A stretch of DNA of 12,729 nt from JAWLFI01 sp964525165 (GCA_964525165.1 CAZGGG010000076.1:1-12729); one strand, 5' to 3'. Shown: positions 1-6,986, counted from the stretch's first letter. Translations and numbers: made by a program. Notes: generated by a model from the sequence alone, not told the origin.

Positions 1-111
1 GCCAGCCCCGCTAGTCGCCTATGGCGCCCAAGCTAAGAGCCCGGTTTTCGAGAGAAAATCGGGCATTTTTTATTAAAGTTGATGATGTATATAGTATATA
101 TTTTATACTCG
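1..111 (+). repeat. Direct repeat, copy A (5' part of a GIY-YIG repeat unit)
   Basis: This segment matches 396-506 without gaps at a constant offset of 395 bases. By hand count there are five differences in 111 positions (at 56, 62, 87, 96 and 105), and the first 55 bases are identical. It contains a small hairpin (cgcc-tat-ggcg, 16-26), a strong terminator-like hairpin (39-71) and the first codons of the GIY-YIG gene. The left boundary is unknown because the window starts inside the repeat. If position 1 is also a contig end, that would fit assembly breakage at a multicopy sequence. Seen directly in the sequence; its mobility is inference. Confidence 0.9.
39..71 (+). terminator. Rho-independent terminator-like hairpin just upstream of the GIY-YIG gene
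   Basis: An 11-bp stem (39-49 with 54-64, including one G-T pair at 44/59) is closed by a GAGA loop of the GNRA type. It is followed by A and six Ts. This is a textbook intrinsic terminator pointing rightward, yet it ends only about ten bases before the ATG of the nuclease at 82. It would terminate a transcript arriving from the left, before the nuclease gene. It leaves almost no room for a separate promoter for that gene. Confidence 0.75.
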
Positions 112-339
112 AAAGAATTTGATAAGACCTATGTGGGATTCACTCAGGATATAGAGAAGCGATTACGAGCTCATAATGCAAGAGGTAGCAGGCTTTGGAC
201 AAAGAGATATCAGCCTTGGTTATGTGTTTATAAGGAAACTTACGAGACGAAGGATGAGGCATTGAAAAGAGAACGTTTTTATAAGAGTGGTAAAGGAAGA
301 GCCATCATCAACGAGTGGCGTAAAGAATGGGATGTATGA
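82..339 (+). CDS. Small GIY-YIG nuclease-domain protein
   Basis: The product is 85 residues and is essentially a bare GIY-YIG domain, as in the YhbQ/UPF0213-type single-domain proteins. The GIY half is YIVYIL (residues 3-8) and the YIG half is YVG (17-19). The basic helix EKRLRAHN (25-32) supplies the likely catalytic Arg27, and Glu64 in ALKRERFYK is the expected metal ligand. All key residues are present, so a DNA-cleaving or nicking activity is plausible. No DNA-binding domain is attached. I chose ATG 82 because it aligns with ATG 477 in the decayed second copy; TTG 79 is possible. The gene sits directly after a terminator hairpin and is part of a repeated unit, which hints at a selfish or repeat-associated role. 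Family assignment is firm; biological role is unknown. Confidence 0.85.
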   Translation: MMYIVYILYSKEFDKTYVGFTQDIEKRLRAHNARGSRLWTKRYQPWLCVYKETYETKDEALKRERFYKSGKGRAIINEWRKEWDV

Positions 340-395
340 AGGTCGTTGGCAGTGTCCGCCTGAGGCGGATTCAAGTTTCGCCAATGGTGAACGCA
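340..395 (+). other. Structured non-coding spacer with REP-like hairpin and T-arm-like fold
   Basis: Immediately after the nuclease stop codon is a perfect 6-bp stem, tccgcc/ggcgga (355-360 with 364-369), with a 3-base loop. It is nested inside an outer 6-bp stem (345-350 with 380-385, one G-T). An alternative fold pairs 364-369 with 377-382 around the 7-base loop TTCAAGT, which resembles a tRNA T-loop. The two folds share bases 364-369 and so exclude each other. No complete tRNA cloverleaf or CCA end is present. This probably forms the 5' part of the next repeat unit. The corresponding sequence of copy A lies outside the window. Confidence 0.55.
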
Positions 396-506
396 GCCAG
401 CCCCGCTAGTCGCCTATGGCGCCCAAGCTAAGAGCCCGGTTTTCGAGAGAGAATCGAGCATTTTTTATTAAAGTTGATGATATATATAGTTTATATTTTC
501 TACTCG
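396..506 (+). repeat. Direct repeat, copy B
   Basis: Second copy of 1-111, offset 395. Bases 396-450 are identical to 1-55. The terminator hairpin survives in weaker form (434-444 with 449-459, GAGA loop): it has a C/A mismatch at 436/457 and a T-G pair at 442/451. The T-tract at 461-466 is unchanged. Because the spacing to copy A includes a whole nuclease gene, the arrangement looks like tandem units and not a terminal-repeat pair. Confidence 0.9.
434..466 (+). terminator. Degenerate copy of the terminator-like hairpin
   Basis: Counterpart of the hairpin at 39-71. Nine Watson-Crick or G-T pairs plus the wobble at 442/451 remain, one stem position is mismatched (436/457), and the GAGA loop and six-T tract are kept. 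It may still terminate transcripts coming from the nuclease gene to its left. That would give the preserved hairpin a use even though the ORF after it is dead. Confidence 0.5.
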
Positions 507-566
507 CAGGAATACGATTAGAGGTAGGTGGGTTTCACTCAGTTCCTAGAGATGCAATGAGCAGAC
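477..566 (+). pseudogene. Decayed GIY-YIG nuclease copy
   Basis: From ATG 477 the reading frame gives MIYIVYIFYSQEYD and then a stop. It continues in register with VGFTQ, so it is a recognisable copy of the intact gene at 82-339. In-frame stops occur at 519-521, 525-527 and 558-560. Alignment to copy A stays gapless to about base 564, with roughly 40 of 58 positions matching between 507 and 564 by hand count, then similarity fades. The damage is by substitution and not frameshift within this stretch. The remaining two thirds of the gene cannot be traced with confidence. Confidence 0.8.
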
Positions 567-728
567 TTTGATGTGTGAATGAGTATATTGCAAGCTTGGC
601 TAATAAAATTACACAGAAGCGTAAATCAAGAAATATAAGTATGTAAATGACCTTATTTTTACAATATATTTTCGACAGATTATAAACTATTGAATATAAT
701 TTTGACGTTATACTTTTAAATTCATCAT
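567..728. other. AT-rich intergenic stretch upstream of the stress-protein gene
   Basis: Together with the repeat remnants this completes the 389-base region without an intact gene (340-728). I see no credible small ORF or RNA here. A faint echo of the nuclease gene may persist near 590-600 (gcaagcttgg against gcaggctttgg in the intact copy) but is too weak to annotate. The last 40 bases may contain the promoter of the following gene. Confidence 0.5.
690..718 (+). promoter_or_regulatory. Possible Bacteroidota-type promoter
   Basis: TTG (690-692), an 18-base spacer, and TACTTTTA (711-718) resemble the -33/-7 pattern TTTG...TAnnTTTG used by the primary sigma factor of Bacteroidota, with one mismatch in the -7 box. 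Transcription would begin only a few bases before ATG 729, giving a nearly leaderless message. That makes the call tentative. Such motifs are common by chance in AT-rich DNA. Confidence 0.25.
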
Positions 729-1394
729 ATGAACATACTACTTAGTCACGATACTTCTAAATTCCTGCCCTACCAATCCAAATTTATTGAGAAGTTAAGT
801 AGTTTGTTGGGGTCCCATTCAAGATGTTTTCTGCCTGGTCAAACTGAATTTGACAATGAGTTATATTGGCAGCTGAGCTCTAATGAAGAGTTTTTGAAAG
901 AAGAAAATTTAATTCGTTTTTGGCACAAGGAATCGATGAGCGCCGCGGCAAAAGCTCCTCAATTAGTGATCCCACAAGGTAAGTTGCCATCTAAAATCTC
1001 TAATGTTCTGTTAGCCTATAGCTCATACCCGGATGCAGAGGAAACATTTTTAAGAGTAGGAATGGATATTTCCCTTCGTTTGAATGCAAATTTACATTGC
1101 CTCAAAATTGTAAAACCTCCTCAGGTGTTGTGGACTAAAAAGCAATATCCCATTACAGATGAGCTCATGTGCATTGAGAGAATCAGTACGCATGATTCTA
1201 TTAGTGAAGGAGTTTTAGAGTACGCTAGGGACCATTATATCGACCTTATTGCCCTTCTGACCCGACCATGGCAGAACACGGAACACGATATGAAATATTC
1301 TCACAGCATGAAAATTTTGAAAGCTACAAAAGTTCCTGTGTTATTGTATCGAGAAGATACCATTCAGGGCCTACCTCTAAAAAAGTGGGCCTGA
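729..1394 (+). CDS. Universal stress protein (UspA)-like protein with degenerate N-terminal half
   Basis: A 221-residue soluble protein. Residues ~90-208 read like a Usp domain. They start with a first strand and helix (SNVLLAYSSYPDAEETFLRV), have a middle strand NLHCLKIV, and end with a DLIALLTRP strand and the helix-strand YSHSMKILKATKVPVLLY. The glycine-rich ATP-binding motif of ATP-binding Usps (G-x2-G-x9-G-S/T) is absent, so this domain probably does not bind ATP. The first ~85 residues end in APQLVIPQGKLP, which resembles the junction between domains of two-domain Usps. They are too short and diverged for a full domain. The usual tandem form is about 270-290 residues, so this looks like a shortened tandem Usp. 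The stop codon directly abuts the stop of the convergent channel gene. Confidence 0.7.
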   Translation: MNILLSHDTSKFLPYQSKFIEKLSSLLGSHSRCFLPGQTEFDNELYWQLSSNEEFLKEENLIRFWHKESMSAAAKAPQLVIPQGKLPSKISNVLLAYSSYPDAEETFLRVGMDISLRLNANLHCLKIVKPPQVLWTKKQYPITDELMCIERISTHDSISEGVLEYARDHYIDLIALLTRPWQNTEHDMKYSHSMKILKATKVPVLLYREDTIQGLPLKKWA

Positions 1395-2687
1395 TTAAAG
1401 CTGAGATAAACGTCCACTCCAATATAACTTTAGGGCTAGCTGGACGTCATATCGATATTTTGCCAAGGCTTGAGTAAGGGACGCATTATTTAGTTGGCGT
1501 TGAAATTCGAGCAATTCAATGATGGTAAGAGAGCCTGCTTTGTATTGCTGATAAATCAAGTCAATTTGTTCACGTATCAATGTAATTTGTTGATCTGTCT
1601 GGCGGATGATGTCTTCTTCTTTAGCCATCAGCCTTTCAGCATTCGAAAGTTGATACTTTATGTTTCGTTTCTCTAAATCGATTTGTCTTTGAGCCACCTC
1701 TTGATCAACGATAGCAGTTTCAATATTTTTTCCTGTTTGACTTCCCGAATAGAGATTCCAATTCAACCTTAATCCTCCGTAGGGTCCATAGTTTTGATTA
1801 CTTAACAAGATTCCTACTGCGTTCCTGGACCAATTATACCCAAACCCGGCAAAGAGTTGTAAAACGGGCCATTGATTGCTTTTAAACAGATCTTCATTGT
1901 TTTGTGCCCGCTCGAGCTCTTGTCCAAGCAAACGAATGGAGGGAAAAACTTCTGTCTCGGTTTCGACCCATACATCGGCATAAGTACTGATGAGTCCTTC
2001 ATTCGTTGCGATATTATCCGTAGAGTCAATGAAGCAGATTTCCTCTAAGATGGTGTGAGCAGATTCTAAATCTCTATCAGCATTCCGAAGGTTCAACAAG
2101 CTCATGTTGAGTTGTGCCTCCAGTTGCAGAATGTCTACTTTGTTGAGTCGTCCTAAGGACTGAACTTGTTGGTTCAGATTGACAATCTGAGCCCAATAGG
2201 CAGAGTCCTGAAGGAAGATTTCTTTTTGCCGAAAGGCTAATTGATAATCTAAAAAGGCTTGAATAACTTCTAGAACGATATCTTGGCGATCCAATTCATA
2301 TTGGGCCTGCGCCCGATTCCAATCAATCTCAAGGTCCTTTTTACGCGCAGCTTTCGCGCCTCCCTCTAGTACATTATAGCTAAGGTCCAGATTTGATCCG
2401 GCTCTCAGGTTTGATGCATTATTGGCTGTCCGCGTTTCTCCGTCAAAAAATTGCAGACGTGTGTTATTGAGGTCATATTGCCCATTCCCACTAAGAATCA
2501 ACTGAGGAAGATTTCCCGCTACGCCCTCTGTATTTCTCAGGAATGTTCTTTGTATTACAAGGCTGTTTGATTGCAGAAGGATACTGCTATCCAGAGCATT
2601 TTGGATTAGAAGAGGTAATGTCACTTCAGATTGTGCGAATACCGTAATGGGTAAGAAGACGCTAAAAATCCACCATGTCTTAATCAT
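1395..2687 (-). CDS. TolC-family outer-membrane efflux channel
   Basis: The product is 430 residues, normal for an outer-membrane efflux protein (OEP). A signal peptide is visible (MIKTWWIFSVFLPITVFA, likely cut before Gln19); there is no lipobox. The mature protein shows the duplicated OEP architecture of long amphipathic helices rich in Gln, Leu, Asn and Glu (around 125-220 and 330-425), alternating with short beta segments such as LSGNGQYDLNN and LQLFAGFGYNWSRN. It would form the trimeric channel that docks with the pump encoded just upstream. Its ATG overlaps the pump's stop codon region by 8 bases, which suggests translational coupling. It is the last gene of the efflux operon. No terminator hairpin separates it from the convergent gene ending at 1394. 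Confidence 0.9.
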   Translation of the reverse strand: MIKTWWIFSVFLPITVFAQSEVTLPLLIQNALDSSILLQSNSLVIQRTFLRNTEGVAGNLPQLILSGNGQYDLNNTRLQFFDGETRTANNASNLRAGSNLDLSYNVLEGGAKAARKKDLEIDWNRAQAQYELDRQDIVLEVIQAFLDYQLAFRQKEIFLQDSAYWAQIVNLNQQVQSLGRLNKVDILQLEAQLNMSLLNLRNADRDLESAHTILEEICFIDSTDNIATNEGLISTYADVWVETETEVFPSIRLLGQELERAQNNEDLFKSNQWPVLQLFAGFGYNWSRNAVGILLSNQNYGPYGGLRLNWNLYSGSQTGKNIETAIVDQEVAQRQIDLEKRNIKYQLSNAERLMAKEEDIIRQTDQQITLIREQIDLIYQQYKAGSLTIIELLEFQRQLNNASLTQALAKYRYDVQLALKLYWSGRLSQL

Positions 2688-5600
2688 GTTGAGCAGGTTT
2701 TTTCCGTGAAAAGAGTAAATACATGCCGGGTATGATGAATAGGGTCAATAATAAAGACAGTAATAAACCACCTATGATGGCTACACCCATGGGGATTCGA
2801 CTGGTAGAAGCAGAGCCTAAAGCCAGCGCAATCGGCAGTGTTCCCAAGACGGTGGCCAAACTGGTCATTACAATGGGACGGAAACGAGAAGCAGACGCTT
2901 CCAATACAGCATCCCATTTGTTTTTTCCGGTTTTGATTTGTTGATTGGCAAACTCAACAATCAGAATTCCATTTTTGGTTACAATACCGATTAGCACAAT
3001 CATTCCAATTTGGCTGAAGATATTTAAAGTATGTCCAAACAACCAGAGGGAAAGAAGCGCTCCCACTAATGCTAGAGGCACGGTAAACATTATGATTAAT
3101 GGGTCCACGTAGCTTTCAAACTGTGCTGCGAGGGCCAAAAACACTAAAACAAGTGCTAGAATAAATGCGTAATNNNNNNNNNNNNNNNNNNNNNNNNNNN
3201 NNNNNNNNNNNNNNNNNNNNNNNNNNNNNNNNNNNNNNNNNNNNNNNNNNNNNNNNNNNNAGGTGCCTGCTAGATCCGTTTTGAAGTTTTCCGGAAGCAC
3301 TTCTGCTGCAATTTCATCCATGGCCATAATTCCGTCCTCAATCGTAAAACCGGGATTCAAGTCCGCATTGACGGTAGCAGAAATATATCGATTGTAATGG
3401 AAAATTTGAGGGGGAGTAGACCGTTCTTCCAATTCTACCAAATTGCTTAATGGAATGAGGTTGCCTTCGTTATTGCGCACCGTAACATTATCTAAGTCTG
3501 AAGGCTCATCCCTAAATACTCGCGAAGCTTCACCCACGACTTCATATTGTTTGCCGTTTTTAATGAAAAAGCCCAATCGCTGTTGATTGAAATATAATTG
3601 AATCGTTTCAGCAATATCTCGAACCGTGACCCCTAAAGAACGAGCTCGATCTCTGTCGATGGTAAGATTTAATTCCGGTTTGGTGAACTTCAGATTCAAA
3701 TCCAATATGTTGAATTCCTGTCTTTGACGGGCTGCATCCATGAATTGAGGTAGATATGCTTCCAAACGCTCCAAATCAGGGGCTTGCAAGACATATTGAA
3801 CCGGTAAGCTACCCAAGGATCGAGAGACAGAAATCGTTTGTTCTTGGGCAATAAAAGATCTGGCAAAAGACTTGTTTTTGACCTTAGGGTAAAGGGACTG
3901 TACAATTTCAGATTGACTTCTTTCTCGTTCGTCCGGCCTTTTGAGCGTGACTCTGAAAAAGGCAGAGTTAACAGAAGTGGAGGACCCGAAATTAGGGGCC
4001 GTTACTGAAATATATGCTTGTTTTTCCGGAAGGGTATCAATAATACTCAGCAAGTCTAAGACATAATCATCCATCAAGTCGTAGCTTACGCCTTCAGGGG
4101 CAGTAGCAATTACCCGAAAGCTACTTTTGTCCTCCATGGGAGCCAACTCTGTAGGCAATAAATTGAAAAAGACGTAAACAAGTCCACTTGATATGAGGAT
4201 GAAAATTGGAGATAGCCATTTGTGCTTGATAAAGCTCGCAAGTGCTCTTTTGTATAATTCTGTAGCTGCTCTAAATTGGCGTTCTGTCCGAGCATAGAAT
4301 CCCTTAGATAAATCCTTCTTCTTGAGGATACGTGCCGATAGGGAAGGGGTTAGGGTAAGGGAAACAAAAGTGGAAATAATTATGGCGCCGGTAACCACTA
4401 AGCCAAATTCTTTAAATAAACTTCCGGTCAATCCCTGAAGGAAAATCACCGGGAGGAACACAGCTACCAAGGTTATTGTTGTGGCAATAATGGCAAAAAA
4501 TATTTCTTTCGCTCCTTCGTGAGCGGCTTCAACGGACTTTTTTCCTTGCTCAATTTTTTGATAAATATTTTCCAGCATGACAATGGCGTCATCTACCACC
4601 AGCCCTGTAGCTAGAACGATACCCAACAGAGTCAATACATTGATGGAAAAATCCAGCATATACATGATGAAAAAGGCACCGATAAGTGAAATAGGAATGG
4701 CAACAGCCGGTATCAGCGTGGATCTCCAATCCCGAAGAAAGAAAAAGATAACGATAATAACCAAAGCGAAGGCAATTAAGATCGTCATGGATACATCGTC
4801 TATAGCTGCACGAATCGGCAGAGTAGCATCAATAGCATATCCCAGTCTGATATCTTCCGGTAAATCTTTCTTTAAAATCTCTACCCGTTCATAAAACTCG
4901 TCGGCAATTGAGATATAATTGGCTCCGGGTTGTGGGGTCACAGCTATACCCACCATAGGGATTTTACCGTTGCCGCGTAAAAGCGTCTTGGTATTCAAAG
5001 GGGCAATGCTAGCCTGACCAATATCCTTAAAACGGATGAGCTGATCTCCATTTTCTTGAATGATCAACTCATTAAACGCCTCGGCGGTATTGAGTCTTCC
5101 GAAGGTACGTATGGTCATTTCCGTTCTGTATCCTTCTATGCTTCCACTGGGGATCTCTATGTTTTCTCGCTGTAAGGCTGTGCGAACATCTAAAGGGGAG
5201 AGGTCATAGGCTTTTAACTTCTCCGGATCCATTTCTAATCGCATGGAATAGTCTTTGGAACCCCAGATCCGAATATTGGATATGCCCGGAATGGTTTGCA
5301 ATCTTTCTTTAAAGAAATTATCCGCAAACTCGGTTAGCTCCATGAGTCCTCTTTCGTTGCTTTGAACGGTCATCGCGAGAATAGTCGTAGCGTCAGCATC
5401 CGCTTTTCGCACAATGGGTGGTTCAACATCAGGAGGGAGCGAACGAATAGCGCCGGACACACGATCTCTGACATCATTGGCAGCAGCCTCCAGGTCGATA
5501 CCCAAGTCGAATTCAGCGGTAATAGTGGATCGGCCATCGGCAGAAACAGAAGATAAGGTCGAGATCCCTGCCACTCCGTTAATCGCTTCTTCTAAGGGTT

Positions 5601-5793
5601 CTGTGATTTGAGATTCAATAATCCCTGCGTTTGCACCCGGATAATTGGTCGATACAGAAATTCGAGGTGGATCTACAGAGGGATATTCTCTGACACCCAA
5701 ATAGGAAAACCCAATGATTCCAAAAAGCAAAATCACGATGGACATCACCGAAGCCAAGACAGGCCGTTCTATAGAAACAGAGGATAGATTCAT
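2680..5793 (-). CDS. RND (HAE1-type) multidrug efflux pump, inner-membrane permease
   Basis: Proton-driven inner-membrane transporter of the AcrB/MexB class. As given it is 1037 residues including 30 unknown ones. The first membrane helix spans roughly 11-33. The periplasmic porter domain follows, with the typical EYPSVDPP, YPGA and SADGRS segments. Helix 4 carries the proton-relay pair Asp401-Asp402 in LVVDDAIVMLENI. The second half repeats the pattern, with AAQFESYVDPLIIM and the helix-10 lysine in IVTKNGILIVEFANQ. An N-run (3174-3260) interrupts it just before the second block of membrane helices; the frame is kept. The start codon overlaps the stop of the fusion-protein gene by 4 bases (ATGA). 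Substrate cannot be read from the sequence. No local regulator gene is adjacent. Confidence 0.95.
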   Translation of the reverse strand: MNLSSVSIERPVLASVMSIVILLFGIIGFSYLGVREYPSVDPPRISVSTNYPGANAGIIESQITEPLEEAINGVAGISTLSSVSADGRSTITAEFDLGIDLEAAANDVRDRVSGAIRSLPPDVEPPIVRKADADATTILAMTVQSNERGLMELTEFADNFFKERLQTIPGISNIRIWGSKDYSMRLEMDPEKLKAYDLSPLDVRTALQRENIEIPSGSIEGYRTEMTIRTFGRLNTAEAFNELIIQENGDQLIRFKDIGQASIAPLNTKTLLRGNGKIPMVGIAVTPQPGANYISIADEFYERVEILKKDLPEDIRLGYAIDATLPIRAAIDDVSMTILIAFALVIIVIFFFLRDWRSTLIPAVAIPISLIGAFFIMYMLDFSINVLTLLGIVLATGLVVDDAIVMLENIYQKIEQGKKSVEAAHEGAKEIFFAIIATTITLVAVFLPVIFLQGLTGSLFKEFGLVVTGAIIISTFVSLTLTPSLSARILKKKDLSKGFYARTERQFRAATELYKRALASFIKHKWLSPIFILISSGLVYVFFNLLPTELAPMEDKSSFRVIATAPEGVSYDLMDDYVLDLLSIIDTLPEKQAYISVTAPNFGSSTSVNSAFFRVTLKRPDERERSQSEIVQSLYPKVKNKSFARSFIAQEQTISVSRSLGSLPVQYVLQAPDLERLEAYLPQFMDAARQRQEFNILDLNLKFTKPELNLTIDRDRARSLGVTVRDIAETIQLYFNQQRLGFFIKNGKQYEVVGEASRVFRDEPSDLDNVTVRNNEGNLIPLSNLVELEERSTPPQIFHYNRYISATVNADLNPGFTIEDGIMAMDEIAAEVLPENFKTDLAGTXXXXXXXXXXXXXXXXXXXXXXXXXXXXXXYAFILALVLVFLALAAQFESYVDPLIIMFTVPLALVGALLSLWLFGHTLNIFSQIGMIVLIGIVTKNGILIVEFANQQIKTGKNKWDAVLEASASRFRPIVMTSLATVLGTLPIALALGSASTSRIPMGVAIIGGLLLSLLLTLFIIPGMYLLFSRKKPAQHD
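3174..3260. other. Assembly gap (87 N) inside the pump gene
   Basis: The gap falls between ...TDLAGT and YAFILALVLVFLALAAQFES. In AcrB and related pumps I recall about 12-13 residues between the equivalent positions, whereas the gap spells 30. Only about 36 bases may really be missing. The base left of the gap in gene orientation is T, compatible with the serine often found there. This is an inference from family knowledge. Confidence 0.9.
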
Positions 5794-6848
5794 TGTCCAA
5801 GACTTTCATAGGTGGCAATGGAAGCTTTCACATGGGTATTTTCTCTAAGTGATAAGATTCCACTAATAATTGCCGTATCTCCTAAAGATAATCCCTCCTT
5901 GATTTCAATAAAATTTTCATTTCGTATTCCGGTGGTCACCTTTTGAGTGACAGCCTTTTGATTTTGAACTACAAAAATTTCCTCACCTCCCAGCTTTTGA
6001 ATGATCGCATCTGTTGGGACGAGTAAAGCGCTTTGGCTGTTATAGACCTCTAAACTGACTTCTGCGAAAGTTCCCGGTAAAACAGCTCCGTCTGCATTAT
6101 CCATTAGTACACGTGCTGTGAATGATCTATTACTGGGGTCTATGGTGGGAGAAATGTCACTGATCGCTAAACGAACAGGAGCTTGGTTCCGGATTTTTAT
6201 ATCTACTGTATCACCCGTTTGAATAATACCCATATACTTTTCAGGAACTGGAAATGTGATTTTCAGTGGGGTGGTGCTGACGAGTTCTACGATCTCTTCG
6301 CCTACATTTACGAAAGCACCTGGGCTTTTCTGTCTGAATCCTAACTGGCCGGAAAAAGGAGCTCTGATGACCGCTTTGGCCAGACTAGCATTGATCTCAG
6401 ATATTTCAGCTTCTAATTGCTCAAGTCCATATTCCAATTCTTCCAATTCTTCTTCAGAGATCGCTTCGATTTTGGCTAATTCCTTGGCACGCTCTAATTT
6501 TTTTTCCGAAAGCTGATATTGTGTGCGCAACACTTTTTTACGAGCTTCTAATTCTGAAGCATCAATGGTCATCAGAAGCGCTCCTTTAGCTACAGAAGCG
6601 CCTTCAGTAAAATGAATTTTCTCTATTCTGCCGGCTCTTTCTGCCTTCAGTACGACAGATTCATTCGCATTACAAGTTCCTGTAGATACATAATGCTTCG
6701 TGACGGGTTGAGCGTCAATAATTAATCCTCGAACCGGGAAAGCGCTTTGGGAAGCGGGTCTTGTGCTCGGACCGCCTTTTTGCTCATTTGAGCATGCTGT
6801 GAGCATTAGGATCAAACCCAGGAAGGAATAAAAAAGTAGTTTTGGCAT
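5790..6848 (-). CDS. Periplasmic membrane-fusion protein (HlyD/AcrA-type) of the RND efflux system, lipoprotein
   Basis: A 352-residue adaptor that links the inner-membrane pump to the outer-membrane channel. The N-terminus MPKLLFYSFLGLILMLTAC is a lipoprotein signal with lipobox LTAC, so Cys19 would be lipidated. The first lipoyl half-motif (VLKAERAGRIEKIHFTEGASVAKGALL) is followed by an alpha-hairpin of charged heptads around residues 100-160 (QLSEKKLERAKELAK... EELEELEYGLEQLEAEI). The second lipoyl half follows (AVIRAPFSGQLGFRQKSPGAFVNVGEEIVEL), then beta-barrel and membrane-proximal segments. It is first in the operon with pump and channel. The 138-base upstream region holds a spaced inverted repeat that could be regulatory. 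Confidence 0.93.
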   Translation of the reverse strand: MPKLLFYSFLGLILMLTACSNEQKGGPSTRPASQSAFPVRGLIIDAQPVTKHYVSTGTCNANESVVLKAERAGRIEKIHFTEGASVAKGALLMTIDASELEARKKVLRTQYQLSEKKLERAKELAKIEAISEEELEELEYGLEQLEAEISEINASLAKAVIRAPFSGQLGFRQKSPGAFVNVGEEIVELVSTTPLKITFPVPEKYMGIIQTGDTVDIKIRNQAPVRLAISDISPTIDPSNRSFTARVLMDNADGAVLPGTFAEVSLEVYNSQSALLVPTDAIIQKLGGEEIFVVQNQKAVTQKVTTGIRNENFIEIKEGLSLGDTAIISGILSLRENTHVKASIATYESLGQ

Positions 6849-6986
6849 TTGGGTAGATTTACAATACTACTAAAGTACGATTCTAGCTTGGTTGTTCACC
6901 GAATTGGGCCCTTAGTTTTTCATGAATCAGAATCGTGCAAACTGTTAACTTGATATAGTAAATATTTCAGCTACAGATGCAATGTC
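6849..6986 (-). promoter_or_regulatory. Leader region of the efflux operon with spaced inverted repeat
   Basis: The 138 bases between the acyltransferase stop and the fusion-protein ATG contain a perfect 8-bp inverted repeat, ACGATTCT (6877-6884) and AGAATCGT (6929-6936), with 44 bases between the arms. On the reverse strand the arm nearest the gene abuts TACTTTAG (6870-6877), a one-mismatch match to the Bacteroidota -7 box TAnnTTTG, about 20 bases before the start codon. I see no convincing -33 element at the matching distance. A promoter here is plausible given the size of the gap, but the exact site is uncertain. Confidence 0.3.

Noticed and set aside
341..390. Possible tRNA gene or tRNA 3' half
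   Set aside because: Only a T-arm-like hairpin is seen. The loop is closed by A-T instead of the conserved G-C, and there is no acceptor partner, anticodon arm or CCA end.
1..506. CRISPR-like repeats
   Set aside because: Only two long repeat copies separated by a coding gene; no short regular repeat-spacer array and no cas genes.
1385..1410. Bidirectional terminator between the convergent genes
   Set aside because: The stop codons abut directly, and no stable hairpin with a T-tract is visible at the junction.
1268..1477. 69-codon + strand frame bridging the stress-protein and channel gene ends
   Set aside because: Overlaps two supported genes in other frames and has no start signal or recognisable motif.
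4577..4894. 105-codon open frame on the + strand
   Set aside because: It lies entirely opposite the well-supported pump gene, and its composition looks like an antisense shadow.
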